A stretch of DNA of 64,000 nucleotides. Origin: Flemingiibacterium sp045578725 (GTDB taxonomy: Bacteria > Bacillota > Clostridia > Oscillospirales > CAG-272). Below are positions 45,201 through 52,907 of this stretch, piece after piece; the stretch's first letter is position 1; every line of letters starts with the position of its first letter. The notes beneath the pieces were generated by a model. It did not search any database. It had not been told where the DNA came from and was given only the letters and a program-made list of their open reading frames with translations. The DNA lies in contig JAZNKS010000018.1 of NCBI GenBank assembly GCA_045578725.1, positions 1 to 64,000 on the forward strand, read 5' to 3'. The position numbers and the translations under genes were made by a program.

Positions 45201-48200
45201 GGTCTGAGCATTCCGCTGGTTCCCGGCGTTATGTTCCTGGACGGTCTGGGCGGCGGCATCGACGGTCTGGCCGATACCATCGGCGGCGAGTTCTCCAAGC
45301 TCCCCCCGCTGACGGTTCTGCTCTATACCCGCCTTACGATGGTCGAAACGCTGATCGGCGACTTCAACATCTCTGCGGCGCTGACCGGTGCATCCTTTGA
45401 CGGCGATATGTCGATCAATGTGCCCGGCATCATCAAGAAGGCAAACAAACCGGGTGGCAATACACCCTCCACCCCGAACACGCCCACCACCCCGAATCCG
45501 ACCAATCCGACTTCCGGCGGCGTGAACGGTGCCAAGACAAGCCCGAAGAATCCCGCCAACACCACCACCTTTGTTTCCACGATTGTGGATAAGCTGAAGA
45601 GCCCGGTTTCGATCAACTACGGTGCCTCCGTGCGCTGGATCGATCCCTTCAACCTGAACGGCTACGGCAACATCAGCGTCATCGACGGTCTGCTGGCCGG
45701 CGGTGTATCCATCACGATCTCGGCCAATTCCTTCTACGGCTATGCGTATCTGTCGCTCCGCGTTCCGGACAGCATTCCGATCGTCGGCGGCCATGAGATC
45801 GCAGGCGTGGAGGCCGCGATTTCCAACAAGTTCATCGGTGCGAATCTGAAGCTTCTGGGCATCAAGCTCGGCTTCATCTACTACTGGGACGGCGATTTCA
45901 ATATCGGCACCGGCATCACCCTGCGCAGCCTTGGCGGCGCTGTGAATCCGGTCTACGAGGAAAATGCCGTCTACTCCACCAACCTGATCCCGATCACCAA
46001 GAAGCCGGCGGTGATGACCCGCCTGCGTATGGCCGGTCAGTCGCTGACCTACGCCTTCGATGTGGCCGGACAGGATGCGCTTGTCATCGAGATCCCCTAT
46101 GAAGCAAAGGCGCTTCCCACCGCAGAGGACTTTGCCGTAATCGGCCCGAACGGTGAGATCCCGCTGATTCCGGATGACGGAAAGGGCGGCGGAAGCTATC
46201 TGGTTCAGGTCCGCGACGGCAAGACCTACCTCTACGTTACCGTTACCGATCCCGCTCTGATCGCCGACGGCAACTGGTCCGTCCGGATGCTGACGGATCT
46301 CATGGATGTCGAAACCTTCGAGATCATGGGCGTTGCCGACATTCCGGAGATCACCGGCGTACAGTTCAGCCGCGCGGGAGATGTGAATTCCCACGAGTTC
46401 GAGCTTTTCTGGGATGTCACCTCCGACAGCGAATCGGCCGGTTATCTGGATGTCTACCTGACCAAGGATCCCGAGCTGCTGGAAAAGCTGAAGAATGACA
46501 ACAACACAAAGCAGGATATCTACACGCTGGAGCGCATCCGTCTGGAGGAAATCACCGACGGCTCCCGGACCGTAATCCTGCCCGAAACCATGGACAGCGG
46601 CACCTATTATGTCGTTGCCATGCTGGCAAACGATGCAGGCGGTATGAGCACGGCGATTACCGAAACCACCTTCACCTTTGTCAACAAGAACCTGCCAAAG
46701 CCCATAGCGTCTGCCGAAATCCGCTATGCGGGCGACGGTGATTTCTATGTGGATATCACCGATGCCGAAGATCCCGATTACACCCACTACATGATCGAGG
46801 TGGCCGCCGCTGACGGCAGCACGCTGGAGAACCACATCGATATGTTTGAGGTCGGCGAGGATCCTTATGTCGGCAAGGAAGCCGGTCTGATTCCGGGCGA
46901 AAAGTATTACGCCCGCATCATGACGGTCCGTGTCGAGGAGGACACCAACCGCCGCTTCTACGGCTCCGATATCATCGATACCGATGAAATTGAGCTGCCC
47001 GCGCTGGATAAGCCGGTGCTTCTGGCGATTGAGTCCAACATCCAGCCCGGCGAGGTCAGCCATGAGGATTCCCTCGTGATCACCTACACCTTCGACCGTC
47101 CCGTCTGGATGTATACCGAGCTGAACCGCGGTCTCCGCTATGCCAACGATATGGGCACCGAGTGGACCATGGAATACGCGCTCGAGGACGGCGATTACAT
47201 CCTGGATTTCACCGCCCTCGGTGAGAGCAAGGACAGCGTTACCGGCTCCGATTTCCCGGATATCCCCTGTGCACGGATGGGCTTCTCGGTCGATACCGTT
47301 GCGCCCAGCCTCAGCATCAAGCAGGTTGCCTACAAGACGGTGGATACCGAGTCCGCACCCGGCAGACTGACCGCCTTTGAATCGACCACCGTATTCGCCG
47401 ATGAAACCGGCGCGTTCGTGATCGAGGGCATCACCGATTTCGATGCCGAGCTGACGGCTGAAGGAAATTCCGTCGAGGTCGGCAACAACGGCACGTTTAT
47501 CTATGAGGGAACCCTCGACGCGGGCGAAACCTCCCGCGAGATCCGCCTGAAGGCCACCGACAAGGGAGGCAACTCCACCGAGATTGCCGTCTTCGCCGTC
47601 ATGGGACCGGCCGGCGCCTTCAAGAGTGTTGAGCTTCTGGCCGACGGCAATCCCATCGACCGCGATGAGGACGGTGAGGCTGTCATCACGCTGAAGAACG
47701 GCGAAGAGACCACCCTCTCGCTGATCGGCATCACCGCCGACGGCCGCGAGATTGTGATCGACGAGCCGGTCTGGAATATCCTCTACGAAAAGAATCTCGT
47801 CATCTTTGATGAGGGCAGCACCCGCGCAAGAAAGACCGGCGAAACCGCCATCAAGGCCGGCCTTGCGATTGCCGAGGTCACCGAGGCCGACGGATCCGTT
47901 CACGATCTGATGCTGGAGGATTATGTTGTCATCATCATTGAAGAGGGAAGCCGGGATGAGCTGCTTGCGGACATTCTGGCCGCAAGGGAGAACATCCTGA
48001 CGCCCGAAAAGGCGACCGAGGAAGAGATCGCCGCCTATGAAGAGGCGATCCGTGAGGCCGAGGCCGTTTATTCCGATGAAGAAACCACCCAGCCCGAGGT
48101 AAGCGCGGCGATTGCCGATCTTGCCGAAGCGACCGAAATCTTCAACAAGGCGAAGATTCTTGACAAGACCGCGCTGGCCGATGCCATCACCGCGGCCGAA

Positions 48201-50027
48201 AAGAACCTTCTTGACAATCCCCAGGCCCCCGATGATGCCATCGCCGCTTACCGCGATGCGATCACCGCGGCCAAGGCTGTGAACGAGGATGAAGATGCAT
48301 CCAAGGCGGATGTGGCCGCCGCCGAAAAGGCGATCAAGGCCGCAACCGAAGCCTTTGATAAGGTAAAGAAGGTCGATAAGACCGCGCTGGCCGGTGCCAT
48401 CGCCGATGCCGAGGCCAACTACGCATCCGGCGCGCTGGCTCCGGACGAAGCGATCGAGGCCTACCGCGATGCCATCGATGCGGCCATCGCCGTGATGGAA
48501 AAGGCCGAGGCCAAGCAGACCGAGGTCGATGCCGCCAGGAAGGCGCTGGATGAAGCCACCGAGGCCTTCAACGCCGTCAAGACGGTTGACAAGTCCGCGC
48601 TGAATGAGGCCATCAGGGCCGCCGAGGAAAATCTCGCATCGAATCCGCAGGCTCCCGATGAAGCCATCGAAGCCTTCGCCGAGGCGATTGCCGATGCCAA
48701 GGCCGTCGTCGGGGACGAAGGTGCCAAGCAGGCCGATATCGAGGCCGCCGCGCAGGCGCTGACGGAGGCAGCAGCCGCCTTCAATCAGGCGAAGGTTGTC
48801 GATAAATCCGCGCTGAACGAAGCCATCGCCGATGCCGAGGAAAATCTCGATGCCAACCCGCAGGCCTCCGAGGAAGCGATCGAAGCCTTCCGGAAAGCGA
48901 TTGAGGATGCTAAGGAAGTCGCCGGGGATCCCGCCGCCAAGCAGAAGGAAGTGGATGCGGCCATTAAGGCGCTTGCCGATGCCGCCGAAGCCTTTGATTC
49001 CGAAAAGAACGCCGCACGGGATGCCCTGCGCGATGCCATTGAGGAAGCCGAAGAGAGCATCGCCGATCCGGGTCATGCCGATGAGGACGAAATCGATGCC
49101 TTCCGCGAAGCAATCGAAGCGGCAAAGGAGATCCTGGACGATCCCGATGCCGATCGGGATGCGCTTGCCGAGGCGCTGGAGAAGCTTGAAAAGGCCGCCA
49201 AGGAATTCGAGGCCGACAAGCGTCCCGGCGGATGGAACTGGACGACCTACTACATCACCGTGAACGAAACCGTCAACGGTACGGTTGAAGTATCCCAGAC
49301 CGAGGTTTATGAGAGCTGCAGTCTGACGATCTTCTCGACGCCCGATCCGTGGTATGTGGTCGGGTCGGTATCCGTCAACGGCGAGATCATCGGTGCCGCC
49401 GAGATCATCACGATCCCCGCGGTAACGCAGGATCTGGTCATCACGGTCACCTTCGCGCCCGCATGGGAGAATCCGTTCATCGATGTCCATGAGCCCGATT
49501 GGTTCTACAGCTATGTACGCTGGGCGAACATGAACGGCATCGTCAACGGTACCACGCCGAACACCTTCAGCCCGGACGATGATCTGACCCGCGCGATGCT
49601 GGTCACCATCCTCTGGCGTGCCGAGGGCCGTCCGGCTGTCGCCGGGCCCGCCGGCTTCGGTGATATCCCCGCCGGCAGCTATTATGCCGATGCGGTGGCA
49701 TGGGCCGAGGATAACGGCATCGTCAACGGTTATTCCGCCGACGAATTCGCGCCCGAGGACACGATCACCCGCGAGCAGTTTGCCGCCATCATGTACCGTT
49801 ATGCAAACTATAAGGGCTATGATGTGAGCGCGGCCGAAAGCGAGGATCTGGCAGGATTCATCGATGCCGCCGCGATCTCCGACTACGCCGTCACGGCCAT
49901 GCGCTATGCCGTCGGAAACGGCCTGATCAACGGACGTACCTTTGATCAGCTCGTGCCGAAGGGCGCCGCAAGCCGTGCCGAGAGTGTCACGATTCTCTGC
50001 CGTTTCTTTGCCAATAATAATGGTTGA
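42234..50027 (+). CDS. Giant SLH-anchored surface protein with 71-residue repeats
   Basis: The 2597-residue protein starts at GTG after AAAGGAGG; the nearer ATG is out of frame and soon stops. A signal peptide precedes 'VYASDGSS'. Residues about 40-330 form a beta-rich domain of unknown type. Pro/Thr-rich linkers lie near 831-866 and 1072-1102, with a repeated hydrophobic beta-rich region between and after them. Ig/fibronectin-like segments follow, then six alpha-helical repeats of 71 residues (about 1905-2331) resembling FIVAR-type modules. A small beta domain and three SLH motifs end the protein (about 2412-2595; 'MNGIVNGTTPNTFSPDDDLTR' split over the first). It should be anchored non-covalently to the wall. 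Confidence 0.87.
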   Translation: MKRFNKAVSLVLCLVMLLGLLPAGVYASDGSSESPSGTYTIQNDYIRYSINAATGGFSVETLDGNPQKYLDDNIPLLYREDEDRSSGTSFTTVRIDGRDYVFGRDYSYYGISTTLHTPVVTNNGRLLTVKWDIMDFTVIKQVALSAEADQDLTGNVGISYTVVNNGEEASDVGIRVLLDTALDSTVDAPYLIKDTDSVSLKTETEFSRAEGTMPAQIRGVDSLNNPSKMLYTFTKTWNTEAAEVDRIIVGHWRNLANTRYEYTADEYCDFTNYSNRHRIPDAAIAYYWDEKELAAGAERTAEILYGVGNFSSSVIEEGVGIHMSIDNKVRLDDSGTAYVNDGKFDITVTVDNSVSDATKIDEALLRVSFDDGISSTDGIITQAMDSIEVGNVKTFRFHLKADAVDTITAKEIGVTLTGTKDNGDGTASVVTLNTSRNIILPGIKGPASDLSITYISPEIVYTEGSKTITLTGNLSPLKALEGTDGWRVFLDHVTSDHSVEIDKSRIAFLDEMCTQLSLATSETLHSGFYRVRFDFTDTQLVEGFGCKSITFSRTLIVSNNPVYRSRTFGLMALVRYNRTDYTFVPFVNQEEYNNFLDGLGRNGGAYSESSGNGYPDINGDLIAPFDPVDLDDPSTMLLNEKEVILILRGSFKETQREDGSVFYQASIEDSDIIINEILKYTGKAPLVVESNGEIFSVSGDGKLSVISSITVWPGEWSFQVNKGTVTTLDSDRCQLPNANELSLTLEGVGYMVQAIGGFLIDIKYGVMTSNRPVSTDRTLIYGISFGGSISLPIAIPDSFKSKKDDAQNQIKQADEDIDYSEALQNLFKEEDDTPDPGTGTTPTPGTNPTTPPSTTTTPTKPKKPRPASDFTKDTNLTEGLLSAAINDVRFGQEADENEEGQVVITDTGFIGIDATFSVGLPRDVLGSLINNAPGIYASVTINTIDHFYMVEAGLALAVIQMDGVLSFAMTEVNGGDHVVPDSIQFYIRDGLSIPLVPGVMFLDGLGGGIDGLADTIGGEFSKLPPLTVLLYTRLTMVETLIGDFNISAALTGASFDGDMSINVPGIIKKANKPGGNTPSTPNTPTTPNPTNPTSGGVNGAKTSPKNPANTTTFVSTIVDKLKSPVSINYGASVRWIDPFNLNGYGNISVIDGLLAGGVSITISANSFYGYAYLSLRVPDSIPIVGGHEIAGVEAAISNKFIGANLKLLGIKLGFIYYWDGDFNIGTGITLRSLGGAVNPVYEENAVYSTNLIPITKKPAVMTRLRMAGQSLTYAFDVAGQDALVIEIPYEAKALPTAEDFAVIGPNGEIPLIPDDGKGGGSYLVQVRDGKTYLYVTVTDPALIADGNWSVRMLTDLMDVETFEIMGVADIPEITGVQFSRAGDVNSHEFELFWDVTSDSESAGYLDVYLTKDPELLEKLKNDNNTKQDIYTLERIRLEEITDGSRTVILPETMDSGTYYVVAMLANDAGGMSTAITETTFTFVNKNLPKPIASAEIRYAGDGDFYVDITDAEDPDYTHYMIEVAAADGSTLENHIDMFEVGEDPYVGKEAGLIPGEKYYARIMTVRVEEDTNRRFYGSDIIDTDEIELPALDKPVLLAIESNIQPGEVSHEDSLVITYTFDRPVWMYTELNRGLRYANDMGTEWTMEYALEDGDYILDFTALGESKDSVTGSDFPDIPCARMGFSVDTVAPSLSIKQVAYKTVDTESAPGRLTAFESTTVFADETGAFVIEGITDFDAELTAEGNSVEVGNNGTFIYEGTLDAGETSREIRLKATDKGGNSTEIAVFAVMGPAGAFKSVELLADGNPIDRDEDGEAVITLKNGEETTLSLIGITADGREIVIDEPVWNILYEKNLVIFDEGSTRARKTGETAIKAGLAIAEVTEADGSVHDLMLEDYVVIIIEEGSRDELLADILAARENILTPEKATEEEIAAYEEAIREAEAVYSDEETTQPEVSAAIADLAEATEIFNKAKILDKTALADAITAAEKNLLDNPQAPDDAIAAYRDAITAAKAVNEDEDASKADVAAAEKAIKAATEAFDKVKKVDKTALAGAIADAEANYASGALAPDEAIEAYRDAIDAAIAVMEKAEAKQTEVDAARKALDEATEAFNAVKTVDKSALNEAIRAAEENLASNPQAPDEAIEAFAEAIADAKAVVGDEGAKQADIEAAAQALTEAAAAFNQAKVVDKSALNEAIADAEENLDANPQASEEAIEAFRKAIEDAKEVAGDPAAKQKEVDAAIKALADAAEAFDSEKNAARDALRDAIEEAEESIADPGHADEDEIDAFREAIEAAKEILDDPDADRDALAEALEKLEKAAKEFEADKRPGGWNWTTYYITVNETVNGTVEVSQTEVYESCSLTIFSTPDPWYVVGSVSVNGEIIGAAEIITIPAVTQDLVITVTFAPAWENPFIDVHEPDWFYSYVRWANMNGIVNGTTPNTFSPDDDLTRAMLVTILWRAEGRPAVAGPAGFGDIPAGSYYADAVAWAEDNGIVNGYSADEFAPEDTITREQFAAIMYRYANYKGYDVSAAESEDLAGFIDAAAISDYAVTAMRYAVGNGLINGRTFDQLVPKGAASRAESVTILCRFFANNNG
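47949..49226 (+). repeat. Six tandem 213-bp coding repeats (71-residue helical modules)
   Basis: Asp codons opening 'DKTALADAI', 'DKTALAGAI', 'DKSALNEAI' and 'DKSALNEAI' lie at 48162, 48375, 48588 and 48801, exactly 213 bases apart. A preceding and a following unit are more diverged. Modules are rich in Ala, Glu and Lys and predicted to be helical bundles. Confidence 0.85.
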
Positions 50028-50050
50028 AGCAGCTGAAGCAGCAGCCCCAA

Positions 50051-50090
50051 GAGGCCGCACCGGAAGGTGCGGCCTCTTTCTGCTTTTTTT
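50051..50090 (+). terminator. Rho-independent terminator
   Basis: GAGGCCGCACC and GGTGCGGCCTC around GGAA, then T-rich sequence. It closes the giant surface protein operon. Confidence 0.9.
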
Positions 50091-50101
50091 CGCACGGCAT
50101 A

Positions 50102-50130
50102 TTGAAATCCCGGCCGCGATGTTGTATAAT
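50102..50130 (+). promoter_or_regulatory. Promoter of the glycosyltransferase pair
   Basis: TTGAAA and TATAAT with 17-base spacing. Confidence 0.65.
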
Positions 50131-50169
50131 AGTAGGTAGAAGAATCATTCCTGCCGAAAGGAGCACGCC

Positions 50170-51141
50170 ATGTCCTGCCCCACCCTTTATCTTGTGATCC
50201 CCTGCTTCAATGAGCAGGAAACCCTGCCCAAAACCGCACCGCTGTTTGTATCGGAATTGGCCCGCCTCATCCGGAACGGCCGGATTGGCGAGGACAGCCG
50301 GATCCTCTTTGTCGATGACGGCTCAACGGATGACACCTGGCCGATCATCAAGGGGCTCTGCCGGACGGATCCCACCATCCTCGGCCTCTCGCTGAGCCGC
50401 AACCGGGGGCATCAGAATGCCCTGCTGGCCGGTATTCTGGAGGCCAAGGACAAATGCGACATCCTCATCACCGCCGACTGCGACGGGCAGGATGATCCCG
50501 CCGCCATCGATGCCATGATCGCGCGCTGGGAGGAGGGCTGTGATATCGTTTACGGGGTGCGAAGGAGCCGCGACGCGGATTCACCCGCCAAACGGGGAAG
50601 TGCGCGGCTGTTCTACCGTTTTCTATCGCATCTTGGCGCCGAGACTGTCGAGGATCACGCGGATTTTCGTCTGCTTTCCGCCCGCGCCGCCGATGCGCTG
50701 TCCCAGTACCGCGAGGTGCATCTCTATCTGCGCGGGATCGTGCCGCTGATCGGCTATAAGAGCGCGACCGTCGAATACGACCGTCTTCCCCGGATCGGCG
50801 GAAAGAGCCACTATTCGTTTGGCCGGATGCTCTCGCTCGGGATGGATGCCCTCACTTCTTTCTCGGTGCGCCCGCTCCGGATTCTGTCGGCGATGGGATT
50901 TTTCGTGTCCCTGCTCAGCTTTATCGGCATCATCTGGATCTTTATTCAGCATTTCACCGGCAATACCGTGTCCGGCTGGTCCTCGATTCTCTGCGTGATC
51001 TGCTTTGTATCGGGCATTCAGCTGATCGCGCTGGGCGTGGTCGGCGAATACATCGGCAGGATTTATATGGAGGTCAAGGGCCGCCCGCGCTATTTTATCG
51101 CCGAGCGGAGCTGGGAGAATGAGGAGGACCGCCGTGCATGA
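50170..51141 (+). CDS. GT2 polyprenyl-phosphate glycosyltransferase (DPM1/GtrB-like)
   Basis: The 323-residue protein has the N-terminal GT-A fold with 'VIPCFNEQETLP', 'LFVDDGSTDDTW' and 'ITADCDGQDDP' (acidic motifs for nucleotide sugar and metal). Two C-terminal membrane helices (about 236-258 and 274-297) end in 'GEYIGRIYMEVKGRPRY'. This layout is that of enzymes that move a sugar from a nucleotide donor to undecaprenyl phosphate on the inner membrane face. Its stop overlaps the start of the GT39-type gene, the expected user of such a lipid-linked sugar. Start follows AAAGGAG. Confidence 0.9.
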   Translation: MSCPTLYLVIPCFNEQETLPKTAPLFVSELARLIRNGRIGEDSRILFVDDGSTDDTWPIIKGLCRTDPTILGLSLSRNRGHQNALLAGILEAKDKCDILITADCDGQDDPAAIDAMIARWEEGCDIVYGVRRSRDADSPAKRGSARLFYRFLSHLGAETVEDHADFRLLSARAADALSQYREVHLYLRGIVPLIGYKSATVEYDRLPRIGGKSHYSFGRMLSLGMDALTSFSVRPLRILSAMGFFVSLLSFIGIIWIFIQHFTGNTVSGWSSILCVICFVSGIQLIALGVVGEYIGRIYMEVKGRPRYFIAERSWENEEDRRA

Positions 51142-52817
51142 AGCTTAAATGGAAATGCGCGGATACCGTCATCCTCGCCGCTTTGATGCTGATCTATTCG
51201 ATCCTCTCCTTCATCGGCCTTGGCGAAACGTCCTCTCCCACGAGCGGACCGGCGCTTGGGGACGGTACGAAGAAGGAATACATCACCTACATCGCCTTTC
51301 CGGCGGAGGAGGAGCTGGGGACACTCTGGCTCTACAAGGGCCTCGGACGGTGCGGCGTGACCGTCTATACCTCCGATGACGGCGGCCACAGCTGGGAAGA
51401 GATCGCCCGGCAGGTGCTGGAGGACATCTATGTCTGGCAGCCGATCGAGCTTTCGGTGAAGACATCGCTTGTCTGCCTCTCCTTCGGCGGCGATGAATCG
51501 CTGGAGCTGTATGAGGCCGGGTTCCGCAGTACCGATGGGCACAGGATCGAAGCCGTGACGGACGGATGCCCGCTTTTTGATGAGCAGGATCTGGTGCCAT
51601 TTCTTGCGACCAACGAAAACGGCATGATCTTCGATGAAACCTATCATGTGCGCACGGCCTATGAGCACATCGAGGGGATGAAGCCCTACGAGATTTCCCA
51701 TCCGCCGCTCGGCAAGCTGTTGATCGGGGTCGGAATCCGGATCTTCGGCATGAATCCCTTCGGCTGGCGCGTGATGGGCAATCTCTTCGGCATTCTGATG
51801 CTGGCCGTGCTGTACGATCTCGGACGGCGGCTTTTCGGGAGCCGGTACTGGGGAGCTTTTGCCGCGATTCTGCTGGCGCTGGATTTTATGCATTTCACGC
51901 AGACGCGGATCGGGCTGATCGATTCCTTTGCGGTCTTCTTCATCCTGCTGATGTACGATCTCATGTACATCTATTTCGCGGGCGATCCCGAAACGCTTCC
52001 GTATAAAAAATCGCTGGTGGTGCTCGGCCTCTGCGGCGCGGTCTTCGGACTCGGCGTCGCCTCCAAATGGATTGCCGTGTACGGCGGCATCGGGCTTGCG
52101 GTGCTGTTTGCGATCGCGCTTCGCAGACGGGCGAAGGCAGGCGAAAAATGGCTGCCGACCTGTCTGTGGTGCCTGCTCTTTTTCATTGGGATCCCGGCGC
52201 TGATCTATTTTCTGTCCTACATCCCGTATTTCCTGGCCGAGCCGGATCGCTCGCCCTTTGCGATCTTCCTTGATAATCAGATCTATATGCTGACCTATCA
52301 CGGCGGGCTTGCCGAGCGGCACGATTTTGAATCGAAGTGGTACACATGGCCGCTGATCGTCCGCCCGATGTGGTATTACGGCTCGAAGGCGCTGGCCTAT
52401 GAGGGCTATTGCTCGACAATCGCGGCGATGGGCAATCCGGCGGTCTGGTGGACCGGCTCGCTGGCCTCGCTCGGTCTGCTCGCCAAGCCGAAAAAAACGC
52501 GGGGTGAAGGATTTGTGCTGATCGGTCTTGCCGCGCAGTTTTTGCCCTGGGCGCTGATTGCGCGCTCGACGTTTATCTATCATTTCTTTGCCAGCGTGCC
52601 CTTTATCATTCTCGCGCTGACATTCGTGCTGAAAGGGCTTTCAGAGCGATTCCGCTCCGGGCCCGGAGTTGCCCTGCGGTGCCTGCCGTGGATCGTGATT
52701 GCCGCGGCGCTTCTTCTGTTCGTGCTGTTCTATCCGGTGATCTCCGGCTGTCTTGCCGACCGCGGCTACGTTCTGAAGCTGCTGACCTGGTTTGACACGT
52801 GGAAGCTCTGCTACTGA
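51138..52817 (+). CDS. GT39/PMT-type membrane glycosyltransferase with extra N-terminal domain
   Basis: The 559-residue protein has one membrane helix (about 10-28), then a soluble stretch (about 30-155), then a polytopic membrane region. 'FDETYHVRTAYE' (Asp166-Glu167) corresponds to the acidic luminal motif of protein O-mannosyltransferases, followed by 'ISHPPLGKLLI', a PMT-family hallmark. The inserted soluble stretch with 'YTSDDGGHSWEEI' and 'WQPIEL' looks like a discoidin-type sugar-binding domain rather than a sialidase blade. It probably transfers a lipid-linked sugar to an exported acceptor. It is coupled to the GT2 gene; the adjacent Thr/Pro-rich surface protein is a candidate acceptor (inference). 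Confidence 0.82.
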   Translation: MKLKWKCADTVILAALMLIYSILSFIGLGETSSPTSGPALGDGTKKEYITYIAFPAEEELGTLWLYKGLGRCGVTVYTSDDGGHSWEEIARQVLEDIYVWQPIELSVKTSLVCLSFGGDESLELYEAGFRSTDGHRIEAVTDGCPLFDEQDLVPFLATNENGMIFDETYHVRTAYEHIEGMKPYEISHPPLGKLLIGVGIRIFGMNPFGWRVMGNLFGILMLAVLYDLGRRLFGSRYWGAFAAILLALDFMHFTQTRIGLIDSFAVFFILLMYDLMYIYFAGDPETLPYKKSLVVLGLCGAVFGLGVASKWIAVYGGIGLAVLFAIALRRRAKAGEKWLPTCLWCLLFFIGIPALIYFLSYIPYFLAEPDRSPFAIFLDNQIYMLTYHGGLAERHDFESKWYTWPLIVRPMWYYGSKALAYEGYCSTIAAMGNPAVWWTGSLASLGLLAKPKKTRGEGFVLIGLAAQFLPWALIARSTFIYHFFASVPFIILALTFVLKGLSERFRSGPGVALRCLPWIVIAAALLLFVLFYPVISGCLADRGYVLKLLTWFDTWKLCY

Positions 52818-52826
52818 CAAAACGAT

Positions 52827-52885
52827 GCCCTCCGGTTGTGATGCTTTGAAAGGAAATCACACCGGAGGGCGCGTTGTTTCTTTTT
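52827..52885 (+). terminator. Terminator hairpin
   Basis: GCCCTCCGGT-T-GTGAT pairs with ATCACACCGGAGGGC (one bulge), followed by a T-rich stretch. It ends the glycosyltransferase operon. Confidence 0.75.
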
Positions 52886-52907
52886 GGGGGAGGCCGGCTG
52901 ATAGAAT

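Noticed and set aside
42198..50060. A minus-strand frame open for about 2600 codons opposite the second giant surface protein
   Set aside because: It mirrors the plus-strand gene, has low-complexity Gly/Ile/Val-rich translation, no ribosome binding site and no family motifs. It follows from codon bias in G+C-rich genes that avoid antisense stops.
51360..51405. Asp-box-like SDDGGHSW taken as a sialidase domain in the GT39 protein
   Set aside because: A single motif within about 125 residues cannot form a sialidase propeller; a jelly-roll sugar-binding domain fits better.
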